The notes: generated by a model not told the origin, from the letters alone. 63,267 bases of DNA from CAZBDU01 sp964490725 (GCA_964490725.1 CAZBDU010000023.1:1-63267), one strand, 5' to 3'. Shown: positions 7,265 to 15,148, counted from the stretch's first letter. Program-made: numbers and translations.

Positions 7265-9361
7265 CTAGCGGGCCCGAGCCAGCTCGGGCTCGCGGCGATG
7301 TCCTGCGATCAGCGCTTCGGCGATTGCCTGCGGGACCTTCCCGTAGCGCAGGAATTCCATCGTGAACTCGCTCTTTCCCTGCGTGATGGAACGCAGCACC
7401 GTGGCGAAGCCGAACATCTCGGCCAGCGGCACCTCCGCCTCCACCTGGGAGCTCACCTCGTCCTCGGTGCAGGAGGCGATGATGCCCCGGCGCTGGCTGA
7501 GGCTGGCCACGACGTTGCCCTGGTACTCGCTCGGACCTTCCACCACGACCTTCATGACCGGTTCCAGGATCTCGGGGCCGGCGCGCCTGTAGGCCTCGCG
7601 GAAGGCCCCGATGGCTGCCATCTGGAAGGCCAGGTCCGAAGAGTCCACCGAATGCGCGGTGCCGTCCACCACGGTGGCCCGCACTCCGACGATGGGAAAG
7701 CCGATGAGGCTGCCCTTCTCCAGGCAGGCGCGGAATCCCTTGTCGCAGGCCGGGATGTATTCCACGGGGATCGCCCCGCCGCGGGTCTTGTCCACGAACT
7801 CGTAGCTCTCCTCTGAATACGGAAGCGGCTCGATCAGCCCCGCCACGCGGGCGTACTGTCCGGCTCCGCCGGTCTGCTTCTTGTGGGTATGGTCGAACTC
7901 CGCCTTGCGGGTGACCGTCTCGCGATAGGCTACCTGGGGCGGTCCGGTTTCAACCTCCACCTTGTACTCCCGGCGCATGCGCTCCAGATAGATGTCCAGG
8001 TGCAGCTCCCCCATGCCGCTGATGATGGTCTGCTTGGACTCCGGGTCCACGTAGCTGCGGAAGGTGGGATCCTCTTTGGCGAAGCGGCCCAGCGCCTTGG
8101 CCAGCGCGCCGGCGCCGTTTCTGTCCTTTGTCGACACGGCCAGGGAGATCACCGGCTCCGGCACGTACATGCTGGTCATGGAGTAGGCCAGCTCCCGGCT
8201 GGTGAAGGTGTCTCCGGAAGCGCAGTCCACCCCGAAGAGGGCCACGATGTCGCCGCTGCCGGCCTCGGCGATGTCTTCCATGGAGTCGGCGTGCATGCGC
8301 ACCAGGCGGCCCACCCGCAGGCGGCGGCGCATGCGCGTGTTGATGAGCTCCTCACCCTTGCGGATGCTTCCCTGGTAGATGCGCAGGTAAGTGAGCTGGC
8401 CGTACTGCCCGTCCTCCAGCTTGAAGGCCAGCGCCACGGTGGGCGCCTGGGAGTCCGCCTTGAGCTCCACCTGGGCCCCTGCGTGGTCCAGGTCCAGGGC
8501 CACGTTGCGTACCTCTCCGGGGTCGGGCAGGTAGTGCACCACGCCGTTCAGCAGCGCCCGGACGCCCATGTTGCGGTAGGCCGAGCCGATGAACACCGGG
8601 GTGAGCTCCAGGGAGAGGGCGCCCCTGCGGATCGCCGCGCGGATCTGCTCCTCCGTGGCTTCCCCTTCCAGCCAGGCCTCGGCGAGCTCGTCGGAGAACA
8701 TCGAGGCCGCATCGACCAGCTTCTCGCGGTAGCGCTCGGCCTCTTCGCGCATCTCCGCGGGGATTTCCCCTTCCACGACGGTGTCGTTCATGGGGCCCTC
8801 GAAGGTATGGGCCTTCATGGAGACCAGGTCCACGAAGCCGCGGAAGTCGTTCTCCAGGCCGATGGGCAGCTGCACGAGCACGGCGTTGTGCTTCAGCTTC
8901 TCCCGCAGCTGCGCGGTTACCTTGCGGGGGTTGGCGCCGATGCGGTCCAGCTTGTTGATGAACGCCAGCCTGGGCACGCGGTAGCGCTTCAGCTGCCGGT
9001 CCACCGTCAACGTCTGGGACTGCACGCCCCCCACCGCGCACAGCACCAGGATTGCCCCGTCGAGCACCCGCAGGGCCCGCTCCACCTCGATGGTGAAGTC
9101 CACGTGCCCGGGGGTGTCGATGAGGTTGATGCTGTGATCGGCCCAGGCGACGTTGGTGGCCGCCGAGGCGATGGTGATGCCCCGCTCGCGCTCCAGCTCC
9201 ATGGAGTCCATGGTGGCCCCCACGCCGTCCTTGCCGCGCACCTCGTGCACTGCGTGGATCTTCCTGCAGTAGTAGAGGATGCGCTCGGTGAGGGTGGTCT
9301 TGCCGGAGTCTATGTGTGCGCTGATGCCGATGTTGCGCATCTTCCTGATATCTGCACTCAT
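7265..9361 (-). CDS. fusA: Elongation factor G, spirochaete/mitochondrial type
   Basis: GTPase that drives ribosomal translocation. All five domains are present over 698 residues: G1 AHIDSGKT (15-22), the effector region GITIASAATNVAW, G3 DTPGHVD, G4 NKLD, then domains II-V ending with the ribosome-contacting loops. The AHIDSGKT P-loop (Ser instead of the usual Ala) and the HEVRGKDGVGATMDSMELE stretch match the mitochondrial EF-G1-like group that spirochaetes carry, known as spdEFG; whether this copy does translocation alone or shares it with a second EF-G elsewhere cannot be seen here. Start ATG at 9361 with a promoter about 70 nt upstream. Confidence 0.93.
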   Translation of the reverse strand: MSADIRKMRNIGISAHIDSGKTTLTERILYYCRKIHAVHEVRGKDGVGATMDSMELERERGITIASAATNVAWADHSINLIDTPGHVDFTIEVERALRVLDGAILVLCAVGGVQSQTLTVDRQLKRYRVPRLAFINKLDRIGANPRKVTAQLREKLKHNAVLVQLPIGLENDFRGFVDLVSMKAHTFEGPMNDTVVEGEIPAEMREEAERYREKLVDAASMFSDELAEAWLEGEATEEQIRAAIRRGALSLELTPVFIGSAYRNMGVRALLNGVVHYLPDPGEVRNVALDLDHAGAQVELKADSQAPTVALAFKLEDGQYGQLTYLRIYQGSIRKGEELINTRMRRRLRVGRLVRMHADSMEDIAEAGSGDIVALFGVDCASGDTFTSRELAYSMTSMYVPEPVISLAVSTKDRNGAGALAKALGRFAKEDPTFRSYVDPESKQTIISGMGELHLDIYLERMRREYKVEVETGPPQVAYRETVTRKAEFDHTHKKQTGGAGQYARVAGLIEPLPYSEESYEFVDKTRGGAIPVEYIPACDKGFRACLEKGSLIGFPIVGVRATVVDGTAHSVDSSDLAFQMAAIGAFREAYRRAGPEILEPVMKVVVEGPSEYQGNVVASLSQRRGIIASCTEDEVSSQVEAEVPLAEMFGFATVLRSITQGKSEFTMEFLRYGKVPQAIAEALIAGHRREPELARAR

Positions 9362-9429
9362 CTCTGTCCCTCGCGTCGAGTATGCTGCTGTCCCAGGGGT
9401 TTATCCCGGAGAGTTTCCAGGTCGAAGTG

Positions 9430-9458
9430 AACATAGCGACGTTCGCCGCGAAAGTCAA
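9430..9458 (-). promoter_or_regulatory. Promoter of fusA
   Basis: TTGACT (minus, 9458-9453), 17 bp spacer, TATGTT (9435-9430). This would give a leader of about 60 nt before the ATG at 9361. Confidence 0.6.
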
Positions 9459-9527
9459 GCCGGGCCCCTGCGGTGCGGGCCCCCCCGCCGTTCGGGCCGC
9501 CCCGGCCTGGCGGCGCCGCAGAACCTG

Positions 9528-9893
9528 CTACCGGTCGGGATACCTCGACAGGGTCTCCAGCACGAACCTCCTGACCCCCGAGTCGATCTCCCGGCTCTCG
9601 CGGCGGAAGCGGTCCAGCACCGTCTCCTTGCGGAACTCGCCGTCCGGCACCAGGATGGGAGTCATCTTGGCCCTGCCGGGGGCCTCGCCGTCGTCGATGC
9701 CCTCGTGGAGAAACCCCTTGCCCCGCTTCCAGGTGAGCGCCCGCTCGCGGGTCTGCTTGTCGTAGCAGAGCTGGAAACCGCTCACCCCTCCGCCCTCGCC
9801 CAGCCACACGATCAGATCGAAGTCGCTGTCCGTGAACCAGCGGCGCAGCCCCTCTCCCGGAACCTGCCTGGCATTCTTGATCTCCGCCAGCAT
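9528..9893 (-). CDS. Conserved-looking hypothetical protein
   Basis: A soluble 121-residue protein with no recognised family. It has no signal peptide or membrane segment and mixes acidic and basic residues; the opening MLAEIKNARQVPGEGLRRW and a DFDLIVWLG strand look like an ordered domain. The ATG at 9893 is preferred over one 18 nt upstream because an AGGAAAGGGG ribosome binding site sits just before it. It is transcribed toward fusA but 166 nt away, and fusA has its own promoter. A weak promoter (TTACCC, 18 bp, TACTAT) lies about 50 nt upstream. Confidence 0.65.
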   Translation of the reverse strand: MLAEIKNARQVPGEGLRRWFTDSDFDLIVWLGEGGGVSGFQLCYDKQTRERALTWKRGKGFLHEGIDDGEAPGRAKMTPILVPDGEFRKETVLDRFRRESREIDSGVRRFVLETLSRYPDR

Positions 9894-10026
9894 CGGCACC
9901 CCTTTCCTCAAGCCCCTTTCTTCACTCTTTTCATCTTTTCAATAGTACACAATATCGCCGGGAAAGGGTAACCTCGGGAGGCCCGTGGCCCCCGCCGCGG
10001 GTCCGGGTCCACCTGCGCGGCGCCAC

Positions 10027-10056
10027 TTGACCCCTGCGGGGCCATTGTGGTACTTT
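10027..10056 (+). promoter_or_regulatory. Promoter of the rplU operon
   Basis: TTGACC (10027-10032), 18 bp, TACTTT (10051-10056); predicted leader about 28 nt before the rplU ATG with GAGGA upstream of the start. Confidence 0.55.
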
Positions 10057-10090
10057 CCATGCAAACTGCGGAAAACGAGGATTCGCGAAC

Positions 10091-10405
10091 ATGTACGCGC
10101 TTGTGGAGATCAAGGGCAAACAGTACAAGGCGGAGGCCGGCGCCATCCTCAGGGTGGACCGGTTCGACAGCCAGCAGGGAGACACACTCACCTTCGATTC
10201 GGTCCTGATGGTCTCCGATGAGAAGCAGACTCGCCTGGGTCAGCCTTACCTGAAAGGGGCCGCGGTGAAGGCGGTGGTGCAGGAGCACGGCAAGGGACGC
10301 AAGATCCGGGTGTTCAAGTACAAGAAAAGGAAGAACTACCGGCGGACCCTTGGACACCGGCAGCAGTACACCCTGCTCAAGATCGAAGAGATCACAGGGG
10401 CCTGA
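10091..10405 (+). CDS. rplU: 50S ribosomal protein L21
   Basis: Large-subunit protein L21, 104 residues, normal size. The opening MYALVEIKGKQYKAEAGAILRV and the late KRRKNYRR-type basic stretch (KYKKRKNYRRTLGHRQ, near residue 80) are family hallmarks, the latter binding 23S rRNA. It heads the dense operon rplU-prp-rpmA-obgE-nadD-yqeK-LCP-rsfS, the order L21-Prp-L27-Obg being conserved in many bacteria. The promoter at 10027-10056 lies directly upstream. Confidence 0.95.
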   Translation: MYALVEIKGKQYKAEAGAILRVDRFDSQQGDTLTFDSVLMVSDEKQTRLGQPYLKGAAVKAVVQEHGKGRKIRVFKYKKRKNYRRTLGHRQQYTLLKIEEITGA

Positions 10406-10418
10406 AAGACAGGTCGGA

Positions 10419-10748
10419 GTGATCCGGCTGAGCATAGTCCTTGACCGCCGCGGCTGCCTGAGCAGCTTCACCGCCGACGGGCACGCCGGCGGGGCGGCCG
10501 CCGGGCAGGACATCGTCTGTGCGGCCGCCACCGCGCTGTTGCGCACCGCGGCCAGGTCTGTGCTGGCGGTGCCCGGTATCGGGGCCGAGGCGGACGCCCC
10601 GGCCCCCGGGGCCATGCGTCTGACGGTGCTGCGCTGCGAGGGCCGGCAGCGCCCGTGGCTGCGGGGGGTGACGGACTTTCTGCTCACGGGCCTCGCGGAC
10701 CTGCAGGCGGAATACCCGCAGAGGGTGGAGATGATCGTCCACCGGTGA
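10419..10748 (+). CDS. prp: Prp/YsxB-family cysteine protease-like protein
   Basis: A 109-residue YsxB/Prp protein between L21 and L27. In Firmicutes Prp removes an N-terminal extension from L27, using a His and a Cys; both are retained here in GHAGGAAAGQDIVCAAATALL-type context (His about residue 22, Cys about 33). The L27 encoded next begins MAHKKGGG, with no cleavable extension, so the classical substrate site is missing. Start is GTG at 10419, chosen because it gives the family's VIRLSI opening. The unusually Ala/Gly-rich H-to-C loop is worth noting. Confidence 0.8.
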   Translation: MIRLSIVLDRRGCLSSFTADGHAGGAAAGQDIVCAAATALLRTAARSVLAVPGIGAEADAPAPGAMRLTVLRCEGRQRPWLRGVTDFLLTGLADLQAEYPQRVEMIVHR

Positions 10749-10771
10749 GTGGCCGGTGGGGAGGAAGAGCC

Positions 10772-11020
10772 ATGGCACACAAGAAAGGCGGCGGGAGCTC
10801 GCGCAACGGCCGGGATTCCGCTTCACAGCGGCTGGGCGTCAAGCGGTTCGGAGGCCAGCAGGTCAAGGCCGGATCGATTCTGGTACGCCAGCGTGGCACC
10901 AGGTTCCATCCCGGCACCAACGTCGGCAGGGGCCGCGACGACACCCTGTTCGCCAGGGTCGACGGCAAGGTGCTGTTCGTCCAGCGCCGGGGGAGAAAGC
11001 TGGTCTGCATCGAGCCCTAA
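10772..11020 (+). CDS. rpmA: 50S ribosomal protein L27
   Basis: L27, 82 residues, whose N-terminal tail reaches the peptidyl-transferase centre. Opening MAHKKGGGSSRNGRDS, then GVKRFGGQ and RGTRFHPGTNVG are diagnostic. It lacks the Firmicute-type N-terminal extension that Prp cleaves. The ATG at 10772 is preceded by GGGGAGGAAGAG, a good ribosome binding site. Cotranscribed with rplU and obgE. Confidence 0.95.
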   Translation: MAHKKGGGSSRNGRDSASQRLGVKRFGGQQVKAGSILVRQRGTRFHPGTNVGRGRDDTLFARVDGKVLFVQRRGRKLVCIEP

Positions 11021-11029
11021 AGGCGCGCG

Positions 11030-12019
11030 GTGGAACGCTTCGTCGACGAGGCGGCGATCGAGGTTTCCTCCGGTGACGGGGGCCCCGGGGCCGTCCATTT
11101 CCGTCGGGAAAAGTACGTTCCCAAGGGTGGACCGGATGGTGGCGACGGCGGGCACGGTGGAGACGTGGTGTTCGAGGTGCGGAGGAACCTGAAGACCCTC
11201 TCCCACCTGCGCATGCGTTCCACGTTTCGCGCGGAGAACGGCCGCCCCGGGGGCGGACGCCGCAGCCACGGCCGCCGCGGCGCGGATGTGGTGATCCCCG
11301 TGCCGCCCGGCACGGTGGTGCGCAACCGTGAGACCGGGGAGACTCTCAGGGACCTCTGCAATCTGCAGGAGCGCTGGGTGCCGGTTCGCGGCGGCAGGGG
11401 CGGGAAGGGCAACTGGCACTACACCAGCCCGACGCGCCAGACCCCCAGGTTCGCGCAGCCCGGCCTCAAGGGGAAGACCCTCAGGCTGGCCGTAGAGCTG
11501 AACCTGATCGCCGACGTCGGCTTCGTGGGTCAACCCAACGCCGGCAAATCCACCCTGCTCGCTTCCCTGACGAACGCGCAGCCCCGCGTGGCGGCCTACC
11601 CCTTCACCACCCGGGTCCCGAACGTCGGGGCCCTCCGCCTGGACGATCGGGAAATGATTCTGGCCGACATTCCCGGAATCATCCAGGGGGCTTCCCGCGG
11701 CGCCGGCCTGGGGCTGCGCTTCCTGCGGCACATCAGCCGCACCTCGGCCCTGGCCTTTCTGCTCGACCTTGCCGAGGAGGACCCCCTGGGCCGCTTCCGA
11801 ACCCTGCTTCAGGAGCTCCGAGCGTTCAGCCCGGAGCTGGCGCGCAGGTCCAGGATCGTGGTGGGCACCAAGCTGGATCTGGAAGGCGCGGGGGAGCGCC
11901 TGGAGGCGCTGTGCGCGGCGCTGCCGGAGGAGCGGGTGCTGGGGGTTTCGGCGCTCACCCGGCGGGGGTTGCAGGAGCTGGTGCAGGTGCTGGGCGCCCT
12001 GACCGCGGCGGGGCGATGA
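11030..12019 (+). CDS. obgE: GTPase ObgE (short form)
   Basis: Obg-family GTPase associated with 50S assembly and stress signalling. The glycine-rich Obg fold is clear (GGPDGGDGGHGGDV, RPGGGRRSHGRRGADV), followed by the G domain with P-loop GQPNAGKST, switch GTPase DIPGIIQGA and the specificity motif as GTKLD. At 329 residues it stops after the G domain, so the variable C-terminal OCT domain is absent, as in many Gram-negative-type Obg proteins. Starts with GTG at 11030, 9 nt after rpmA; its TGA overlaps the nadD ATG. Confidence 0.94.
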   Translation: MERFVDEAAIEVSSGDGGPGAVHFRREKYVPKGGPDGGDGGHGGDVVFEVRRNLKTLSHLRMRSTFRAENGRPGGGRRSHGRRGADVVIPVPPGTVVRNRETGETLRDLCNLQERWVPVRGGRGGKGNWHYTSPTRQTPRFAQPGLKGKTLRLAVELNLIADVGFVGQPNAGKSTLLASLTNAQPRVAAYPFTTRVPNVGALRLDDREMILADIPGIIQGASRGAGLGLRFLRHISRTSALAFLLDLAEEDPLGRFRTLLQELRAFSPELARRSRIVVGTKLDLEGAGERLEALCAALPEERVLGVSALTRRGLQELVQVLGALTAAGR

Positions 12020-12585
12020 GGCTGGCCATCTTCGGCGGGAGCTTCAATCCCGTGCACCTGGGGCACCTCTTCATTGCCGAGGAAGTGCTGGACCGGCTGC
12101 GCTACGATCGCATCCTGTTCGTTCCAACCAATGTCCCTGTCCACAAGAAGCTGGACAATGCGGCGAGCCCGAAGCACCGCCTGCGCATGCTGCAGATCGC
12201 CACTCGACCTTACCGTCGGTTCCGGGTGGACGACTGCGAGCTGCGCCGCGGCGGGGATTCCTACACCATCGACACGGTGAGGGAGGTGCTGGGGCGCTAC
12301 CCCGTTGAGGGCAGGCCCGGGCTCATTCTGGGGGACGACCTGGTGGATGGGTTCGACACGTGGAAGGAGGCCGGCAGGCTCGCCCGGCTGACGGAGCTGA
12401 TCGTGGTGCGGCGGACCTCCCGCGGGGAGGCCCGCCTGGGCTATCCACACACCGCGATCGACAACGCCCAGCTGCCGGTGTCCTCCTCCGAGATCCGGGA
12501 GCGGATCCGCGCGGGCAGGTCCATCCGGCACCTGGTGCCCGAGCGGGTGCTGCGCTATATTCGGCGGCACCGCCTGTATGCCTGA
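12016..12585 (+). CDS. nadD: Nicotinate-nucleotide adenylyltransferase
   Basis: Adenylates nicotinate mononucleotide to deamido-NAD in NAD synthesis. The nucleotidyltransferase signature GGSFNPVHLGH (residues 7-17) and the late SSSEIRERI (ISSTxIR-type) are both present; 189 residues is normal. ATG overlaps the obgE stop (ATGA) and the 3' end overlaps yqeK by 8 bp, so expression is coupled to ribosome-assembly genes. Confidence 0.94.
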   Translation: MRLAIFGGSFNPVHLGHLFIAEEVLDRLRYDRILFVPTNVPVHKKLDNAASPKHRLRMLQIATRPYRRFRVDDCELRRGGDSYTIDTVREVLGRYPVEGRPGLILGDDLVDGFDTWKEAGRLARLTELIVVRRTSRGEARLGYPHTAIDNAQLPVSSSEIRERIRAGRSIRHLVPERVLRYIRRHRLYA

Positions 12586-13129
12586 TCCGGGAGCGCCGCT
12601 GATGCGCATGCTGAGAGGGCTCTCCCGGCAGCGGTGGGAGCACTCACTCGGAGTGGCGGAGGTAGCCGAAGGGCTGTGCGGCCGTTTCGGTGTCCCTTCC
12701 TGGAAGGGGGTCTTCGTGGGGCTCACCCACGACCTGGCCAGGGAGATGGAGGAGGGGGAGCTGCTGCGCCTGGCCGCGGGTGAGCCCCTCACCGACCTGG
12801 AGCGCCGGCATCCGGTGCTGCTCCACGGAAGGGCTGCGGCGGCGCTGCTGCGCCGCGCCGGGGTGGAGGACCCGGAGATCCTGGAGGCGGTGGCGGATCA
12901 CGTGGTGGGCCGTCCCGGGATGGGGGTCCTGGCCCGGATCCTGTTCGTGTCGGACCTCCTGGAGCCGGGGAGGAGCTTTCTGGAGGACGGTTTCCGCTCC
13001 GCGGTTCTGGGGCTGGACCTGGACGGCATGGTGCTGCGGGTTCTGGAGAAGGTGTTCGATCATTTGCGGCGGGAGGGCTGGCCCATCGCCGAGCCGGCGC
13101 TCCGGATGTACGAGGAGTTGTCGCCTTGA
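12578..13129 (+). CDS. yqeK: YqeK-type HD-domain hydrolase (Ap4A hydrolase family)
   Basis: A 183-residue HD-domain protein of the YqeK group, which in other bacteria symmetrically hydrolyses diadenosine tetraphosphate. The His of REWEHS-like RWEHSLGVAE, the doublet in LTHDLARE and a later ADHVVG provide the metal-binding set. The position directly after nadD is the usual genomic context of this family. Overlaps nadD by 8 bp and the LCP gene by 4 bp (TTGA). The substrate is inferred from family. Confidence 0.85.
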   Translation: MPDPGAPLMRMLRGLSRQRWEHSLGVAEVAEGLCGRFGVPSWKGVFVGLTHDLAREMEEGELLRLAAGEPLTDLERRHPVLLHGRAAAALLRRAGVEDPEILEAVADHVVGRPGMGVLARILFVSDLLEPGRSFLEDGFRSAVLGLDLDGMVLRVLEKVFDHLRREGWPIAEPALRMYEELSP

Positions 13130-14316
13130 AGGCTACGCTGCGGCGCAAGAGAAGATGGGACCGGAGCCTGGTGGTTCTGGTGGTGATCGTCCTGGTGGTG
13201 GCGGCCACGCTGGTCCTGGGATATCTCCAGCTGCGCACGGACCTGGTGACGGAAGCCTCGAAGAAGGGCCAGCCCATCAATGTCATGTTCGCGCTGGCGG
13301 GCGACAGTCCGGAGCGCTTCTTCGAGGTGCTGATGATCGATCCCCGGACGCACCGCGGGGCGGTCATCTTCATTCCGGGAAACGTGGGCCTGATCATCGA
13401 ATCGCTGAAGAAGGTGGACCGCATCGATGCGCTGTACAGCCCCAGAGACCTTTCGGCGCTGAAGGAGAAGGTCGAGGAGATCACGGGCCTGTCCATCCCC
13501 TTCACCGTGGATCTGAGCCAGAACGCGGTGGTGCGGCTCGTGGACCTGCTGGGGGGCCTGGAGCTGTTCATACCCAACCCGGTGGACATCACCTACCAGG
13601 ACCGCCGCATTCTGCTGCCCTCCGGCAGCGTGGTCCTGGATGGCGAGAAGATCCGGGACTTCATCACCTACCGCGATGCGCTGGAGAGCGAAATGGACTG
13701 GGTGGGGCGGAAGCAGCGTTTCCTCCAGTCCCTGCTCAAGCGGCTGGGGGAAGAGCAGGTCGTACTGAACCCGAAGGTCTTCCCGGTGCTGCGGGAGACT
13801 CTGTCCACGAACCTCAGGCCCCGGGCCCTCAGGGCGCTGCTCCAGGAGATAGAACGCCTGGACACCGAGACGATCGTCTTCCAGCGCGTTCTGGGCAGCA
13901 CCCGCAACGTGGACGGCCAGGAGCTGTTGTTTCCCCACTTCGAGGGCGCTCTCCTGAAGGAGACGATCAAGCAAACCCAGGAAACCCTGGCCAGCCAGGA
14001 GCCCGGGGCGGCGGAGGATCTGAACATCGTGCTGGAGATTCTGAACGGGACGACCGTGACGGGGCTGGCCAGGCGGGCGGCCAACGTCTTCCAGAGCTTC
14101 GGCTACGAGGTGGTCTCCGTAGGCAACGCCGAGAGCCAGGACTACCAGAAGACCGTGGTGCTGGATCGCAGGGGCAGACCCGAAGCCGCGCGGCGGGCGG
14201 CCGAGCTCATTCGCTGCGCAACGGTGCGCTCCGAGCCGCCGGGGGCGGCGGAGGCGTCGGTGGACGTGACCGTGGTGCTGGGGAAGGATTTCGATGGAAG
14301 ATACTGTCAGGACTGA
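13126..14316 (+). CDS. LytR-CpsA-Psr family protein with LytR C-terminal domain
   Basis: A 396-residue membrane-anchored protein: a basic N-terminus, one transmembrane helix (about residues 12-30), an LCP domain, and a C-terminal LytR_C domain beginning near residue 300 (NIVLEILNGTTVTGLARRAA). LCP enzymes move glycopolymers from lipid carriers to the wall. The WVGRKQRF element is kept, but the conserved Arg-Asp of the usual IPRDT reads IPGNV (around residue 86), so transferase activity is doubtful. TTG start at 13126 overlaps the yqeK stop. Sits between yqeK and rsfS as in other spirochaetes and Firmicutes. Confidence 0.8.
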   Translation: MKATLRRKRRWDRSLVVLVVIVLVVAATLVLGYLQLRTDLVTEASKKGQPINVMFALAGDSPERFFEVLMIDPRTHRGAVIFIPGNVGLIIESLKKVDRIDALYSPRDLSALKEKVEEITGLSIPFTVDLSQNAVVRLVDLLGGLELFIPNPVDITYQDRRILLPSGSVVLDGEKIRDFITYRDALESEMDWVGRKQRFLQSLLKRLGEEQVVLNPKVFPVLRETLSTNLRPRALRALLQEIERLDTETIVFQRVLGSTRNVDGQELLFPHFEGALLKETIKQTQETLASQEPGAAEDLNIVLEILNGTTVTGLARRAANVFQSFGYEVVSVGNAESQDYQKTVVLDRRGRPEAARRAAELIRCATVRSEPPGAAEASVDVTVVLGKDFDGRYCQD

Positions 14317-14656
14317 CGCTCTGGAGATCGCCGAGCTGCTGTCGGATCACCGGGCGGAGGACGTGGTGGTGATCCACGTCGGCCAGGTGAGCAGCTGGAC
14401 CGACTTCTTCGTCATCTGTACCGTGCGCAGCGCCACCCATCTGCGCGGCCTCCTGCGTTCCCTGGAGGAGCTCTTCCGGGAGCGCCGCATCGAGCCGCTG
14501 AACCGGGGCAAGCACCTCCGCCAGGAGGAAGGGTGGGTCCTGATTGACTGTGGGGCTTTCGTGGTGCACCTGATGGACAGGGAGCGGAGGGAGTTCTACG
14601 AGCTGGAGAAGCTCTGGTTCAAGGGGAAGACGATCTACTCGTCGAAGTCCTCGTAG
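14294..14656 (+). CDS. rsfS: Ribosomal silencing factor RsfS
   Basis: RsfS binds L14 and blocks subunit joining when nutrients are short. A 120-residue protein with the family core VVVIHVGQVSSWTDFFVICT and the later EGWVLIDCGAFVVHLMDRERREFYELEKLW (signature split over residues 77-107). The last residues (GKTIYSSKSS) are encoded by DNA that is also the antisense 3' end of the acidic-protein gene: the two convergent genes overlap by 22 bp. Overlaps the LCP gene by 23 bp; last gene of the rplU operon. Confidence 0.93.
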   Translation: MEDTVRTDALEIAELLSDHRAEDVVVIHVGQVSSWTDFFVICTVRSATHLRGLLRSLEELFRERRIEPLNRGKHLRQEEGWVLIDCGAFVVHLMDRERREFYELEKLWFKGKTIYSSKSS

Positions 14657-14961
14657 TCCAGCTCGTCGTCTACCTCGTAGTCGTCTTCGTCGTCCAGGTA
14701 GTCCTCGTCTTCCTCTTCCTCGTCGAACTCTTCCTCTTCTTCCTCTTCGTCGAACTCTTCTTCGTCCTCGTCCAGGTCTTCGTCGAAGTCCTCGTCCTCC
14801 TCGAAGTCCTCGTCCTCCTCGAAGTCCTCGTCCTCTTCCTCTTCGTCCTCGTAGTTGTCGTACTCTTCTTCGTAGAGGTCTTCGTCCTCGAAGTCGTCGA
14901 AGTCGTCGCTAGCTCGCAGCATGCTCAGCCCCTGGAGATTGAGTTCCGTAATGTGAGTCAT
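14635..14961 (-). CDS. Extremely acidic Asp/Glu-rich protein
   Basis: A protein of 108 residues. After a short ordinary N-terminus (MTHITELNLQGLSMLRAS) the remaining 90 residues contain about 70 Asp/Glu, spaced by single Phe, Tyr or Leu and with short repeats such as FEEDED. There is no Lys and almost no Arg. Such tails occur in histone- or DNA-mimic proteins and in RNA polymerase delta, but no family can be named. ATG at 14961 is chosen because GAGGGAGG lies directly before it; an in-frame ATG at 15000 is the alternative. Two minus-strand promoters lie upstream, so strong expression is likely. Confidence 0.7.
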   Translation of the reverse strand: MTHITELNLQGLSMLRASDDFDDFEDEDLYEEEYDNYEDEEEEDEDFEEDEDFEEDEDFDEDLDEDEEEFDEEEEEEEFDEEEEDEDYLDDEDDYEVDDELDYEDFDE

Positions 14962-14998
14962 ACCCTCCCTCGTCTCCAAATGCGGTGTGGTTTCTTCC

Positions 14999-15028
14999 AA
15001 TCTACGACCGGAATTTGTCCCGTGTCAA
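14999..15028 (-). promoter_or_regulatory. Proximal promoter of the acidic-protein gene
   Basis: TTGACA (minus, 15028-15023), 18 bp, TAGATT (15004-14999). Predicted leader about 30 nt. Confidence 0.5.
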
Positions 15029-15076
15029 CTCCCTTTTTCCGGGACTGCGGAGGCTCCCGCCCGGCACACGGCCCGC

Positions 15077-15105
15077 ATTATAGGTGTGCCCGCAGGCGAA
15101 GTCAA
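15077..15105 (-). promoter_or_regulatory. Distal promoter of the acidic-protein gene
   Basis: TTGACT (minus, 15105-15100), 17 bp, TATAAT (15082-15077): near consensus. Its -35 lies in one arm of a 7-bp inverted repeat shared with the divergent plus-strand promoter. Confidence 0.7.
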
Positions 15106-15123
15106 ACAGTCTTCCGGTTTGAC
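15101..15123. promoter_or_regulatory. Inverted repeat between divergent promoters (possible operator)
   Basis: GTCAAAC (15101-15107), 9 nt, GTTTGAC (15117-15123): a perfect 7-bp dyad whose arms coincide with the -35 boxes of the minus-strand promoter (15100-15105) and the plus-strand promoter (15119-15124). It may be no more than two facing -35 boxes, or a regulator site. Confidence 0.45.
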
Positions 15124-15148
15124 ACTGGCCGAACTTTGTGACTACTAT
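15119..15148 (+). promoter_or_regulatory. Distal promoter toward spoVG
   Basis: TTGACA (15119-15124), 18 bp, TACTAT (15143-15148). It fires into a roughly 210-nt non-coding stretch before spoVG. Confidence 0.65.

Noticed and set aside
14680..14900. GA-rich microsatellite
   Set aside because: The repetition follows codons for Asp and Glu in one open frame with start and ribosome site, so it is coding.
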